A DNA stretch of 49,690 nucleotides, from assembly GCA_035253585.1 (NCBI GenBank), contig DATFBY010000095.1, positions 1 to 49,690 of the forward strand, written 5' to 3'. This DNA comes from DATFBY01 sp035253585 (GTDB lineage Bacteria > Gemmatimonadota > Gemmatimonadetes > Gemmatimonadales > Gemmatimonadaceae). Positions 32,829 through 41,055 of the stretch are shown piece after piece. Numbering within the stretch: position 1 is the first letter of the stretch; the number at the start of each line of letters is the position of its first letter. A program made the translations under genes and the position numbers. The notes below the pieces were generated by a model. That model ran no database searches and was not told the DNA's origin. It saw only the letters and a program-made list of their open reading frames with translations.

Positions 32829-33833
32829 CTCTCCAACGATCCCGGCGTTCTCGCGGCTCAAGACCGCGACAAGGCGATCCGCGTCCCGCGCCCGCTTCGC
32901 GTCGAGGGCGATGGCCGGCGCGCGCCGATCCTGATCGGCACCGCCAGCTGGACCGATCCGACGCTCACCGCACCCGGCGTCTTCTATCCCGCCGACGCGC
33001 GCACGCCGGAGACGAGACTTCGGCACTACGCCAGTCTGTACTCGATGGTGGAGGTCGACTCCACGTATTACGCCCTCCCCGCGCGTCGGACGGCGGAGCT
33101 GTGGGTCGACCGTACGCCTAACGAGTTCGTGTTCGACATCAAGGCGCACGCGCTCATGACGACGCATCCGTCGGAGCCGAGCCGCCTGCCGGCCGACATC
33201 AAGGCGAAGCTGCCGCCGAGTCTCGCCAAGTCGAAGCGCGTCTATCCGAAGGATCTGCCCTCCGAGATCCGCGATGATGTGTGGCGCGCGTTTGTCGACG
33301 CACTCGAGCCATTGCGCGTGACGGGCAAGTTAGGCGCGGTGTTCCTCCAGTACCCGCGATGGTTCGTACCAGGCCGTCAAGCGCGCGAGGAGCTCACCGC
33401 TGCCCGCGAGCGACTCGGCGATCTTCCGGTCGCGGTCGAGTTTCGCCACCGCATGTGGCTGGACGCTGAGATCGTGTCGCGCACCATGCAGCTGCTCGAG
33501 AAGCTCGATATGTCCTACGTCGTCGTCGATGAGCCGCAGGGCCTAACGAGCAGCGTTCCGCCAATGGTCGCGGTGACGTCGCCGCGCTTGGCTGTCTTTC
33601 GGATGCATGGCCACCGGGCGGAGCTCTGGGAGAAGCAGGGCGTCCCGGTGGTGGAGCGCTTTCGCTATCTCTACGACCGCACTGAGCTGAAGCCCTGGGT
33701 GCCGCGCATCATCGACACCGCCGAGCGCGTCGACCGCCTTCATGTCGTCTTCAACAACTGCTACGCGAATTATGGCGTCACGAACGCGGACGAGATTGGA
33801 GAGATGCTCATCGAGGCCGAAAGGGACGCATAA
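32826..33833 (+). CDS. DUF72 family TIM-barrel protein
   Basis: The 335-aa protein has the DUF72 (YecE-like) signatures: ILIGTASWTDPTL near residue 37, YSMVEVDSTYYALP, FDIKAHALMTTHP, VAVEFRHRMWL and the C-terminal VVFNNCYANYGVTNA. DUF72 proteins are TIM barrels of unknown reaction. ATG 32826 lies in the right arm of hairpin D; an upstream GTG at 32775 in the hairpin loop is possible but adds unconserved residues. Motifs GCCTAAC (33116, 33541) and GTTAGGC (33329) lie inside it. Confidence 0.9.
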   Translation: MLSNDPGVLAAQDRDKAIRVPRPLRVEGDGRRAPILIGTASWTDPTLTAPGVFYPADARTPETRLRHYASLYSMVEVDSTYYALPARRTAELWVDRTPNEFVFDIKAHALMTTHPSEPSRLPADIKAKLPPSLAKSKRVYPKDLPSEIRDDVWRAFVDALEPLRVTGKLGAVFLQYPRWFVPGRQAREELTAARERLGDLPVAVEFRHRMWLDAEIVSRTMQLLEKLDMSYVVVDEPQGLTSSVPPMVAVTSPRLAVFRMHGHRAELWEKQGVPVVERFRYLYDRTELKPWVPRIIDTAERVDRLHVVFNNCYANYGVTNADEIGEMLIEAERDA

Positions 33834-33871
33834 GGCAGATCGACATCGCTGATGTGCGATCTGCGTTCTGT

Positions 33872-34459
33872 TTATCTCGCCTTAACCAGCTGCGGCGACC
33901 AAATCACCGTTCTGCGCTCGGCGAGAGTGACCGTATCCGAGGCGCTGGCGTAGCCGGGCGCGCTCGCTGTGAGAACGTAGCGTCCGGGAGCAAGCGAGAT
34001 CGCGCGCTCCGTGAGCGGCCGTCCGTTCGCGGTGATGACCGCGCTGTCGGGCAGACGCCCGCCGATCTCGAGGCGCGCGCTTTCCGCGACCTCTTCCGCC
34101 GGCGCACTGCTGACCGGGCTCGACGACGTCGACGGACGACCATCAGCCAGCTGTCGCGGCTTCGCGGTCAGCAACAGCACGACACTTACCGCCAGCAGCA
34201 CGCCAGCAGCACCGTAGATGATACGCTCGACTCGCCGGTGCGAATGCACCTCGGCCGCGTCGCCCTCGTCGGACTCGTCAGGCAGGATGACCCGAGGCAG
34301 AGACGGAACCGAGCCGGGTGTCGTGCGCGGCGGCGGCGGCGGGATGATCGGCGTGCGCGACACACGCGGCGTGCTGGTTTCCGCGGTCGCCTTCTCACCG
34401 ATCAGCGGCTGCAATGCGTCGAGCATCGCCGCCGTTTCGTTGCGCCGTTCCGTCTTCAC
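33872..34459 (-). CDS. Single-pass membrane protein with C-terminal PEGA-like domain
   Basis: The 195-aa protein has a cytoplasmic, proline-rich N-terminal part (IIPPPPPRTTPG), one transmembrane segment (about 80-98, IIYGAAGVLLAVSVVLLL), a Ser/Pro linker and a short PEGA-type domain (about 125-190, with LPDSAVITANGRPLTERAISLAPGRYVLTASAPGY). The arrangement resembles the C-terminal half of PEGA-containing serine/threonine kinases without the kinase. Function unknown. It is convergent with the DUF72 gene and upstream of none on its strand within 170 bp. Confidence 0.75.
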   Translation of the reverse strand: MKTERRNETAAMLDALQPLIGEKATAETSTPRVSRTPIIPPPPPRTTPGSVPSLPRVILPDESDEGDAAEVHSHRRVERIIYGAAGVLLAVSVVLLLTAKPRQLADGRPSTSSSPVSSAPAEEVAESARLEIGGRLPDSAVITANGRPLTERAISLAPGRYVLTASAPGYASASDTVTLAERRTVIWSPQLVKAR

Positions 34460-34634
34460 GTTCTCTCTCCTCCGTCGCAGGACAGACCGCCGACTTCAGG
34501 CAGCGCAACAAGATTCCGTGCGACGGAGGAAATGAAAAGATGGAACAGATTGTTGCAAAGCTTTGATGCAGCGCGAGATACGCAGCGTGTTGGCGCGGCC
34601 GTCCCGCGGCCCTGCGATTACCCTCGAGGAGCCA

Positions 34635-35972
34635 TCAACTCGTGATCGCACCCAGCCGTCGATCGATCTCGGCACGGTCCAACCAACGCCCGCGAACCAT
34701 CACCCCTGCCGACCGACGGACGTTTCCGATGTCGTCGAGCGGATTGGCGTCGAGAAGAATCAGATCCGCGCGCTTGCCCGGCTCGATCGTCCCAAAGTCA
34801 CGTGGCATTCCAAAGTGCGTAGCGAAGTACTCGGCGACGTTTCTGGTGCCCGAGACGAGAATGTCGTACGGCGTCATCCCGGCTTCCGTCATCACGCGCA
34901 TCTCGCGATGGATGGAGAAGCCCGGGACGCTGAAAATCTGCGGCGCGTCGGTGCCTAACAACACGGGCACCCCACCTTGGTGCAGCGCACGCAGGATGCG
35001 GCGCCTGAGCGGTGGTATTCCCGCCGCGTCACCCGATGCATTCGCGCGGAAGTTCGCCGCCGCCTGGAACCACTGTCCCACCATCTGCCGCGGCATGTAG
35101 CGGAGCTCCGGGCGCGCGGCATACGCGGCCGAGTCTTCCGGCGTCATGAACACATCCCACAGCGCCATCGTCGGCACGACCGATGTGCCGGCATCCTTCG
35201 TCGCCTTCACGATGGACGCCAGCCGCTCCTCTTCACTCCCGCTCCCGAACGACGACGAGCGCAGCGTCTCGACGAAATTGTCCAGATGATCGACTGTCGA
35301 CTGCTTCGCCTCGAGCGCTCGCTTGAGCCCGACCAGATCGGACACGTGACCGCCCCACGGAATTCCGACTTCGCGCGCAGTGCCGACAATGGCGGCGTAC
35401 ACATCCTCCGACAGCCCCTCGTGCACCTTCAGCAGATCGTAGCCCTGCTGCTTGTACTGGCGCACGAGCCGTGCGGCGGTCTCGGGCGTCGACACCGAGT
35501 TCCCGCTCATCGCCGGGCTGGACATGATGAGCGTCGGTCCGAGGATCTCGCCGCGCTTCACCACGTCACGCAACTGCAAGTGATACGGCGCGCCCAGCAT
35601 CCCCCGAACTGTCGTCACCCCTTGCGACACGTAGAGCATCAACGTGCGCTCGGCGAACTCACCCGCTTGCTGCGGAACGTGTCCGTGCATCTCCGCCAAG
35701 CCCGGGATGAGAAATTTGCCGCGTGCATCCACTCGCACAGCGCCCTGCGGAACACGTATCCGCGCCGAAGGTCCGATCTCGGCGACTTTGCCATCGCGCA
35801 CGACGACCGTCTGTCGCTCGAGCGTCCGCGCGCCACCGGCGGTCATCGGTATCACCGTGACATCCACGAACGCCACGGCGCTTGGCGCGGTGGCCTGCGC
35901 ATGGAGCGCCGCCGGTGCGAGAAAGACGCCGAGGGCCATCGCGCGCACGTGCGCGCCCGAGTGTGAGTGCAT
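34635..35972 (-). CDS. Secreted metal-dependent amidohydrolase
   Basis: The 445-aa protein starts at ATG 35972 with a signal peptide (ALGVFLAPAALHAQA). It has the amidohydrolase core: the N-terminal metal HxH in EMHGHVP, a KVHEG segment, GHVSDL, DHLDNF, and LGTDAPQ with the metal aspartate, followed by KRADLILLDANPLDDI. Related imidazolonepropionase-like and prolidase-like secreted enzymes cleave peptides or cyclic amides. The open frame upstream to 36326 is antisense to the next gene and rejected. Confidence 0.9.
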   Translation of the reverse strand: MHSHSGAHVRAMALGVFLAPAALHAQATAPSAVAFVDVTVIPMTAGGARTLERQTVVVRDGKVAEIGPSARIRVPQGAVRVDARGKFLIPGLAEMHGHVPQQAGEFAERTLMLYVSQGVTTVRGMLGAPYHLQLRDVVKRGEILGPTLIMSSPAMSGNSVSTPETAARLVRQYKQQGYDLLKVHEGLSEDVYAAIVGTAREVGIPWGGHVSDLVGLKRALEAKQSTVDHLDNFVETLRSSSFGSGSEEERLASIVKATKDAGTSVVPTMALWDVFMTPEDSAAYAARPELRYMPRQMVGQWFQAAANFRANASGDAAGIPPLRRRILRALHQGGVPVLLGTDAPQIFSVPGFSIHREMRVMTEAGMTPYDILVSGTRNVAEYFATHFGMPRDFGTIEPGKRADLILLDANPLDDIGNVRRSAGVMVRGRWLDRAEIDRRLGAITS

Positions 35973-36207
35973 GTCGACGATCCTCACGGAAGTGGAACGA
36001 CGTACGCCGGCTCGCCCGTAGATTGGCGAAACACTGTAAAGATTCTTGCCTGCCAGAGTACCCGACCGCCAGCCGCGGCGCATCACGGCGGGGGACAAAG
36101 CGCGTCTGCCTCGGGATGAACGGCCGCCTGGCAGGAGCGCGTTACATCGGACGCGGCCAGCCGGTCCTCTGAAGAGTCCACTCGCGTTCCTTTTTCCGGG
36201 CCTGACA

Positions 36208-36852
36208 ATGAGCACCGAAGCCACGCGCGAATCACTCGACGCGCTCACGTTCGACGCCGCCGAAGCCGTGTCAGCGACGACGAGCTCTACGACCTGCACG
36301 AACTGCAACGGCTCGATCGCGACCACGTATCACGAGGCGAACGGCCAGGTCGTGTGCGCCAGCTGCCGCTCCAAGCTCGAGGCGGTGATGCGCGGCGAGG
36401 GATCCGGTGCCGGCCGCCTAACGAGGGCATTCCTTTTCGGAGCTCTCGGCGCAGCCATCGGCTCGGGCATCTACTACGCCGTCGCCGCCATCACTGGTCT
36501 GGAGATCGGTCTGGTCGCGATCGTCGTCGGGTGGCTGGTTGGTCGCGGCGTGAGCATGGGCGCCAATCATCGCGGTGGCTGGAAGTATCAAGCGCTGGCG
36601 ATCGCGCTCACGTACATCGCGATCGTGACCACGTACATTCCCTTCATCCTCGATGAAGCGGCGGACGCACCGGGCCTGGTGCTGTTCATCACGGCGCTCG
36701 TCGTACCCTTCGCCGCGGGGCTGAAGAACATCATCGGAATCGCGATCATTGGGTTCGCGCTCTTCCAAGCATGGTCGATGAACAAGCGCCTCGAAATCAA
36801 GTTCACGGGCCCATACGAGCTGAAGGCCGCGTCGTCGCCGGCCAGTGCCTAA
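36208..36852 (+). CDS. Zinc-ribbon multi-pass membrane protein
   Basis: The 214-aa protein has an N-terminal zinc ribbon (Cys30, Cys33, Cys50, Cys53 in CTNC and CASC) and four to five transmembrane segments (from about 70 to 200), ending in a soluble tail. The start ATG 36208 lies inside/after a GCCTGAC motif (36200-36206). Its TAA stop is within GCCTAAC (36847-36853) and overlaps the downstream protease gene by 8 bp, so the two are translated together. It may present substrates to, or be cleaved by, the protease; this is inference. Confidence 0.8.
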   Translation: MSTEATRESLDALTFDAAEAVSATTSSTTCTNCNGSIATTYHEANGQVVCASCRSKLEAVMRGEGSGAGRLTRAFLFGALGAAIGSGIYYAVAAITGLEIGLVAIVVGWLVGRGVSMGANHRGGWKYQALAIALTYIAIVTTYIPFILDEAADAPGLVLFITALVVPFAAGLKNIIGIAIIGFALFQAWSMNKRLEIKFTGPYELKAASSPASA

Positions 36853-37876
36853 CGAGGCACCGGTCGTCGCGGAGTGGCGGAGCTGTGAGCGCTGTGGGAC
36901 GCAGCTCGCGCTCTCGCTGCTGAGCTGTCCCTCCTGCCAGCGGCTCGTGCACGGGCCGGAGCTCGAGCGGTTGGCCGCGGCCGCGCAGCTGGCGGAGAAC
37001 GCGGGCAATCTCCGCCAGAGCATCGGCGAGTGGGAAGCGGCCCTCGCGCTCCTCCCGCCCGGGACCAAGCAGCACGAGACGATCGGCCGACGCCTCATGG
37101 CGCTTCGCGCCAAGGTGGATGGTCACGCGGCGGACGCGCCGAAGTCGCACCCGGGCCTCACCGCCGGATTGGCCGGTGCTGGCACGCTCGCGCTCCTCCT
37201 CTGGAAGTTCAAGTTCGTGCTCGTCTTCCTGCTGACGAAGGCGAAGTTTCTGCTCTTCGGCCTGACGAAGATGAGCACGCTGCTGTCCATGTTCGCGTAC
37301 TTCGGCGTGGCGTGGGCACGCTGGGGGTGGATCTTCGCGGCTGGAATAGTGGTCTCGATCTACATCCACGAGATGGGCCATGTGTGGGCGCTAAAGCGAC
37401 ATGGCATTCCAGCCAGCGCTCCGATGTTCATCCCGGGGATCGGCGCCCTCGTACTTCTCAAGCAACACCCGCCTGACGAGAAGATCGACGCCGAGGTGGG
37501 ACTCGCTGGTCCGCTGTGGGGGTTGGGAGCGGCGGTGGTGGCGTTGCTCCTCTTCTGGGTGACGCACAATCAGCTTTGGAGCGCGATCGCCTGGTGGGGC
37601 GCGTGGGTGAACGTCTTCAATCTCCTCCCTGTCTGGCAGCTCGATGGCGGGCGCGGATTCAATGCAATGTCTCGCGCGCACCGGTGGGCGGCGGTGGGCG
37701 TATTGACCATCGGATGGCTGATCGCCCAGCAAGGGCTCTTCTTCCTGCTGGTCGCGGTCGCGGTGGCTCGCGCTTTTGCAGCGCCGGCATCCAAACCTGA
37801 CCCGCGCGCTCTCGTGCGCTACGCGTCGCTGGTTGTTGCGTTCGCGCTCCTGCTCCGCCTACCGCAGGCAGCCTAA
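36845..37876 (+). CDS. Site-2-type (M50) intramembrane metalloprotease with N-terminal zinc ribbon
   Basis: The 343-aa protein has a zinc ribbon (Cys14, Cys17, Cys28, Cys31), a helical segment (40-92) of TPR-like character, hydrophobic helices, the zinc-binding HEMGH (175-179) in a membrane helix, and the third ligand in NLLPVWQLDGG (Asp near 268). Site-2 proteases release membrane-bound regulators. No PDZ domain is seen, unlike RseP. It begins at GTG 36845 inside the end of the preceding gene. Its TAA lies within GCCTAAC (37871-37877) and abuts the stop of the convergent gene. Confidence 0.88.
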   Translation: MPNEAPVVAEWRSCERCGTQLALSLLSCPSCQRLVHGPELERLAAAAQLAENAGNLRQSIGEWEAALALLPPGTKQHETIGRRLMALRAKVDGHAADAPKSHPGLTAGLAGAGTLALLLWKFKFVLVFLLTKAKFLLFGLTKMSTLLSMFAYFGVAWARWGWIFAAGIVVSIYIHEMGHVWALKRHGIPASAPMFIPGIGALVLLKQHPPDEKIDAEVGLAGPLWGLGAAVVALLLFWVTHNQLWSAIAWWGAWVNVFNLLPVWQLDGGRGFNAMSRAHRWAAVGVLTIGWLIAQQGLFFLLVAVAVARAFAAPASKPDPRALVRYASLVVAFALLLRLPQAA

Positions 37877-37899
37877 CTAGCGCTCGAGCCTCGTCAGGC
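37871..37899. terminator. Inverted GTYAGGC motif pair across convergent stop codons
   Basis: GCCTAAC (37871-37877) and GTCAGGC (37893-37899) are inverted copies of the window-wide motif that can form a 7-bp stem (one G-T wobble) around 15 nt, exactly over the abutting stops of the M50 protease and ABM genes. Paired uptake sequences are known to act as terminators in Neisseria and Haemophilus; here that role is inference. Confidence 0.4.
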
Positions 37900-38191
37900 G
37901 AGTTTCGAAGTCCGTGAGACGCGCGCCCCGCGCGTCGATCTCCGCGTACTCCTGAGCGTGCCCGGCGATGAAGCCCTCGCAGTCCGCGCGCGATCGCCAG
38001 CGGTCGATCGTGACATACCGGCCCGTGACGTCAGCGTCCCGCCAGAGCTCGGTACCGAGGTAGCCCGGCGAGCGGCGGAAGAGACGCACCCAGTCACCGT
38101 CAGGACCGTAGAGGCGCTCGAACTCCGCAGCCGCGCCGGGTCGAACGCGGAATGCCCACACGACGCCATACTCGGTCTGCGTTTGCGACAT
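37877..38191 (-). CDS. Antibiotic-biosynthesis-monooxygenase (ABM) domain protein
   Basis: The 104-aa protein fits a single ABM dimeric alpha/beta-barrel domain: YGVVWAFRVRPGAAAEFERLY, then GYLGTELWRDADVTGRYVTIDRW and a C-terminal helix. ABM proteins include quinone-forming monooxygenases and haem-degrading enzymes. No haem or catalytic residue can be assigned. It is divergent from the CGNR regulator across an AT-rich 74-bp gap, and its TAG directly follows the protease stop (no intergenic base). Confidence 0.85.
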   Translation of the reverse strand: MSQTQTEYGVVWAFRVRPGAAAEFERLYGPDGDWVRLFRRSPGYLGTELWRDADVTGRYVTIDRWRSRADCEGFIAGHAQEYAEIDARGARLTDFETRLTRLER

Positions 38192-38265
38192 GACCGCTTT
38201 TCAGGTATATACAAGTTATATGTGGCATACGGCGCCAACCTGTCAATACGCTAAAAGAGGTTATA
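38192..38265. promoter_or_regulatory. AT-rich divergent promoter/operator between ABM and CGNR genes
   Basis: This short gap is far richer in A+T than the surroundings and contains ATATACAAGTTATAT (38206-38220), an imperfect palindrome, plus TTGACA on the minus strand (complement near 38241-38246). Both divergent promoters must lie here. The CGNR gene has its own Shine-Dalgarno sequence, AAGAGG at 38255-38260, five bases before GTG 38266. The palindrome is a candidate operator for the CGNR regulator. Confidence 0.5.
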
Positions 38266-38877
38266 GTGGCACACTTTGAGTGGGTCGGAGGGAGACTGGC
38301 CCTCGACTTCACCAACACTGCCTCCTGGGGCGGCCAGCAACCTCATGGGGAGCGCTTGATCGCGTTCTCGGATCTCCTCGACTGGGGACGTGACGCCGGT
38401 GTCATAGCACCAGAGCGACACCAACGCCTTCGCGCCGACGCGGAGTCGCGCCCTGGCTCGTCATACCGTGCACTCGAACGCGCCAGACTCGTCCGAGAGC
38501 TCCTGCACCGGCTCCTCACCGCGGTGGCCGACCACGCCGAGCCTGACCCTGCCCTGGTTGCCGCTTTCAACCACCAACTCACTCAAAGCCTTGCCCAGCT
38601 TCGGTTATCCGATGCCGCCGACGCCCTCCGCTGGATCGAGCGCGATCAAGACCTGGATTCAGTGTTGCACCCGGTGATCTGGTCCGCGGCTCAGATCCTG
38701 TCGTCGAGCGATCGCCAGCGACTCCGGCGCTGTGCCAACGACAACTGTGGCTGGCTTTTCGTCGACCAGAGCCGGAACCACAAACGAAAGTGGTGCGAGA
38801 TGCGCGAGTGCGGTAACCGGGCGAAAGCCGCGCGCTACTACGCGCGCCACCGAAACCGACCATCCGAGAGCGCGTAG
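38266..38877 (+). CDS. CGNR zinc-finger transcriptional regulator (ABATE domain)
   Basis: The 203-aa protein has an N-terminal ABATE-type domain (FEWVGGRLALDFTNT at residues 4-18, then a helical part) and a C-terminal CGNR zinc finger (about 156-195): CANDNCGWLFVDQSRNHKRKW followed by CEMRECGNRAKAARYYAR. Such proteins are putative stress-related DNA-binding regulators. It is divergent from the ABM gene, suggesting control of it. The start is GTG 38266, supported by AAGAGG upstream. Confidence 0.92.
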   Translation: MAHFEWVGGRLALDFTNTASWGGQQPHGERLIAFSDLLDWGRDAGVIAPERHQRLRADAESRPGSSYRALERARLVRELLHRLLTAVADHAEPDPALVAAFNHQLTQSLAQLRLSDAADALRWIERDQDLDSVLHPVIWSAAQILSSSDRQRLRRCANDNCGWLFVDQSRNHKRKWCEMRECGNRAKAARYYARHRNRPSESA

Positions 38878-38899
38878 GTTCCATTAGAGAGGAGCAACA

Positions 38900-39379
38900 A
38901 TGCTCGACCCACGACTGATGCGACTCCGCAGTGAGCTCGAGCGGCTCGGCTCCGTCGTCGTCCCGCACGGCAGCCACATTTGCGTGCGGCTGCCGCTCGC
39001 CGCGAGCGTCGTGGTGCGCCTCGAGAACGGCGTACTTCGATGTCATCCACAGCTTGGGCCGTTCGGCCGAGCTACCGCGTTAGGCGGCACGGCGGTGGCG
39101 ACCACCGCCGGTGTCGTCGCGCTTCTGGCCACCGGTGGGCTCGCGCTCCCCATCGCCGCCGCCGTCGGTGGTGTCTCGGCCATGATGGTGGAGCTTGGCG
39201 GATTCGTGACCGCCGAGAATTGCGTGACGCGCGTGCAGACACTGTGGGCTCGCATCGACGCCGACATCGGTACGCTGCCGGTGTCGCCTAACGAGAACCG
39301 CGCACTGCAGCCTCCCCTGCCTGACGAGCTCGCGCGCGCGCCGCGGCCCGCCGATCTGCATGTCGACCGCCCAACCTGA
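38900..39379 (+). CDS. Hypothetical membrane protein (159 aa)
   Basis: ATG 38900 is preceded by GAGAGGAGC. The N-terminal 55 residues form a soluble alpha/beta region (RLRSELERLGSVVVPHGSHICVRLPL); two hydrophobic glycine-rich segments follow (about 61-77 and 79-101), and then a soluble tail. No family is recognised. It follows the CGNR gene by 22 bp and overlaps the next gene by 20 bp, so the three are likely one transcript. Confidence 0.7.
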   Translation: MLDPRLMRLRSELERLGSVVVPHGSHICVRLPLAASVVVRLENGVLRCHPQLGPFGRATALGGTAVATTAGVVALLATGGLALPIAAAVGGVSAMMVELGGFVTAENCVTRVQTLWARIDADIGTLPVSPNENRALQPPLPDELARAPRPADLHVDRPT

Positions 39380-40010
39380 CGCCGCCACAATCGACGTCGC
39401 GACGACGGTCCGCTCGGCCACTCGTCAGGCAGTGCTGGCGGGTGGCGTCGCCGGACTGGCGGCCGCGCTCACGTTCGCAACCGCGCACGCGATCATCATC
39501 GTTCCGATCTGGAATCGGATGGGCTCCGGAATCTTGTCCGCGGTGCTCGGCGGATTGGCCGCTGGGTGGGCGTTCGCCGAGCTGGGGTTCATACCACGCG
39601 GACAGTTCTCTCGTGGCGTGTACGCAGCCGCCGGCGCGCGGTACGGCGCGCTGCTCTGGCTGGCGGTGGTTCCCGTCACGCTCGTCGACACCGTGCTTCG
39701 ACTCACCGGCTTCACGGACTTCGCCGAGCTCGGCGCCGTCGCCATCGCCGTCACACTGGCGATCGGTGCTGGTGCGCTGCTCGGTGATCGACGTGTAGGC
39801 TCGAATCGCGCGCGCATCGCCGGTGCGGCGGCGACGCTCATGCTCACGATCGCGATGGCGGGACCAGTGCCACTTCCCAACGGAGCGCGCGCGATAGGAA
39901 TCTTTCTGGCGGTACTTCCGGCGTGCATCGTTGCGGGTGTCGTGCTCGCCGTCATTGTGCGTGAGACTCGCGCCAGGTTCGACTCACTTCCCCACGAACC
40001 CGGGGCATAG
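39360..40010 (+). CDS. Hypothetical multi-pass membrane protein (216 aa)
   Basis: This protein has about six transmembrane segments from residue 24 to 205 (AVLAGGVAGLAAALTFATAHAIIIVPIW and others), rich in Ala, Gly and Val. No family is recognised; no catalytic motif is visible. The start overlaps the preceding gene by 20 bp. A GTCAGGC motif at 39424 encodes Arg-Gln within it using AGG. Confidence 0.7.
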   Translation: MSTAQPDAATIDVATTVRSATRQAVLAGGVAGLAAALTFATAHAIIIVPIWNRMGSGILSAVLGGLAAGWAFAELGFIPRGQFSRGVYAAAGARYGALLWLAVVPVTLVDTVLRLTGFTDFAELGAVAIAVTLAIGAGALLGDRRVGSNRARIAGAAATLMLTIAMAGPVPLPNGARAIGIFLAVLPACIVAGVVLAVIVRETRARFDSLPHEPGA

Positions 40011-40128
40011 TCGGCTGATCCCACGGGATGACCGAGTCGTCACGCCGTTGACGACAGCTGCCGCTACTCCTCTTAATTTCCGGCCATCGTCCTCGCTCCT
40101 CTCTCCTCCTTGCTCCGGAGTTGCGCCC

Positions 40129-41055
40129 GTGCTTTGCCTCTTGACGCTTCGCTGTTCACGGCTCGCCTTGCTGGCCGCGCTCCTGCCGATGGCGGCCGCC
40201 GCGGCGCAGGCTCCGGCCCGGATGCGCACCGAGCAGTTGGCGCCTGGACTTCATCTCGTCACCGGAGGTGACGCCGGAAACGTTCTGGTGCTCGAGAGTG
40301 GCGATGGAGTGCTGCTGGTCGACACGCGAGACACGAGCGAGGTCGCGCCCTTCGACTCGATCGTTCGCACCCTTTCCACGAAACGAGTGCGCACCGTCAT
40401 CAACACGCACTATCACTTCGATCACGTCGGCGCGAACGCGCACTATGCCGCGCGCGGCGCGAAGCTCATCGCCCAAAAGCAACTTCCCGCGCTTGCCCGG
40501 CGCGACACCATCATCCCGGAGATGCGGAACTGGCGCCTGGTGCCGATCGCATCGCGTGGCATTCCCAAGCAGACGTTCGGCGACAGCATGTCGTTCCGCT
40601 TCGGTCAGCAAGCGGTCGTGCTGTACCATCCGCCCAAGGCCCACACAGGAGGCGACGCGATCATCTGGCTGCGCGATGCCGATGTCATGCACGTCGGCGA
40701 CATCGTCGAGATCGGCGCCCCACCCTTCATCGATTGGTGGGGCGGCGGCTCGCTCGACGGAATGATCGCCGCCTGCGAGCGAATCCTCGCGATCGGCGGG
40801 CCGAGCACCCGTATCGTGCCCGGTCACGGTCCGGTGGTCACGCGCGACGAGGTCCGCGAGTATCGCGACATGCTCGTGACCATTCGCTCGCGTGTCACCG
40901 CGGCACTCGACTCGGGACGTACGCGCGATCAGTTGCTCGAGACGTCGCCCACTAAGGAATTCGACGCGCGGTTGGGGGGCGAAGGCCGCGCCAAGGGCTT
41001 CGCGCGTCTGGTCTGGTACGGTCTGGCTCGCGATCGCGTTAGGCAGTCGCGCTAG
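40129..41055 (+). CDS. Secreted metallo-beta-lactamase-fold hydrolase
   Basis: GTG 40129, preceded by CGGAG, gives a 308-aa protein with a signal peptide (about 1-30, LALLAALLPMAAAAAQA). It has the MBL metal motif HYHFDH (His94, His96, Asp98, His99), a further His in KAHTGGD, then DVMHVGDIVE and PGHGPV for the last histidine. The resemblance is to the cyclase/B3-like secreted MBL group. A longer frame from 39931 overlaps the previous gene and is rejected. The end overlaps the convergent ketopantoate reductase gene by 17 bp; the shared stretch holds a GTTAGGC. Confidence 0.88.
   Translation: MLCLLTLRCSRLALLAALLPMAAAAAQAPARMRTEQLAPGLHLVTGGDAGNVLVLESGDGVLLVDTRDTSEVAPFDSIVRTLSTKRVRTVINTHYHFDHVGANAHYAARGAKLIAQKQLPALARRDTIIPEMRNWRLVPIASRGIPKQTFGDSMSFRFGQQAVVLYHPPKAHTGGDAIIWLRDADVMHVGDIVEIGAPPFIDWWGGGSLDGMIAACERILAIGGPSTRIVPGHGPVVTRDEVREYRDMLVTIRSRVTAALDSGRTRDQLLETSPTKEFDARLGGEGRAKGFARLVWYGLARDRVRQSR

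Noticed and set aside
35973..36326. N-terminal extension of the amidohydrolase to 36326
   Set aside because: A signal peptide begins shortly after ATG 35972, and the extension runs antisense to the zinc-ribbon membrane protein start.
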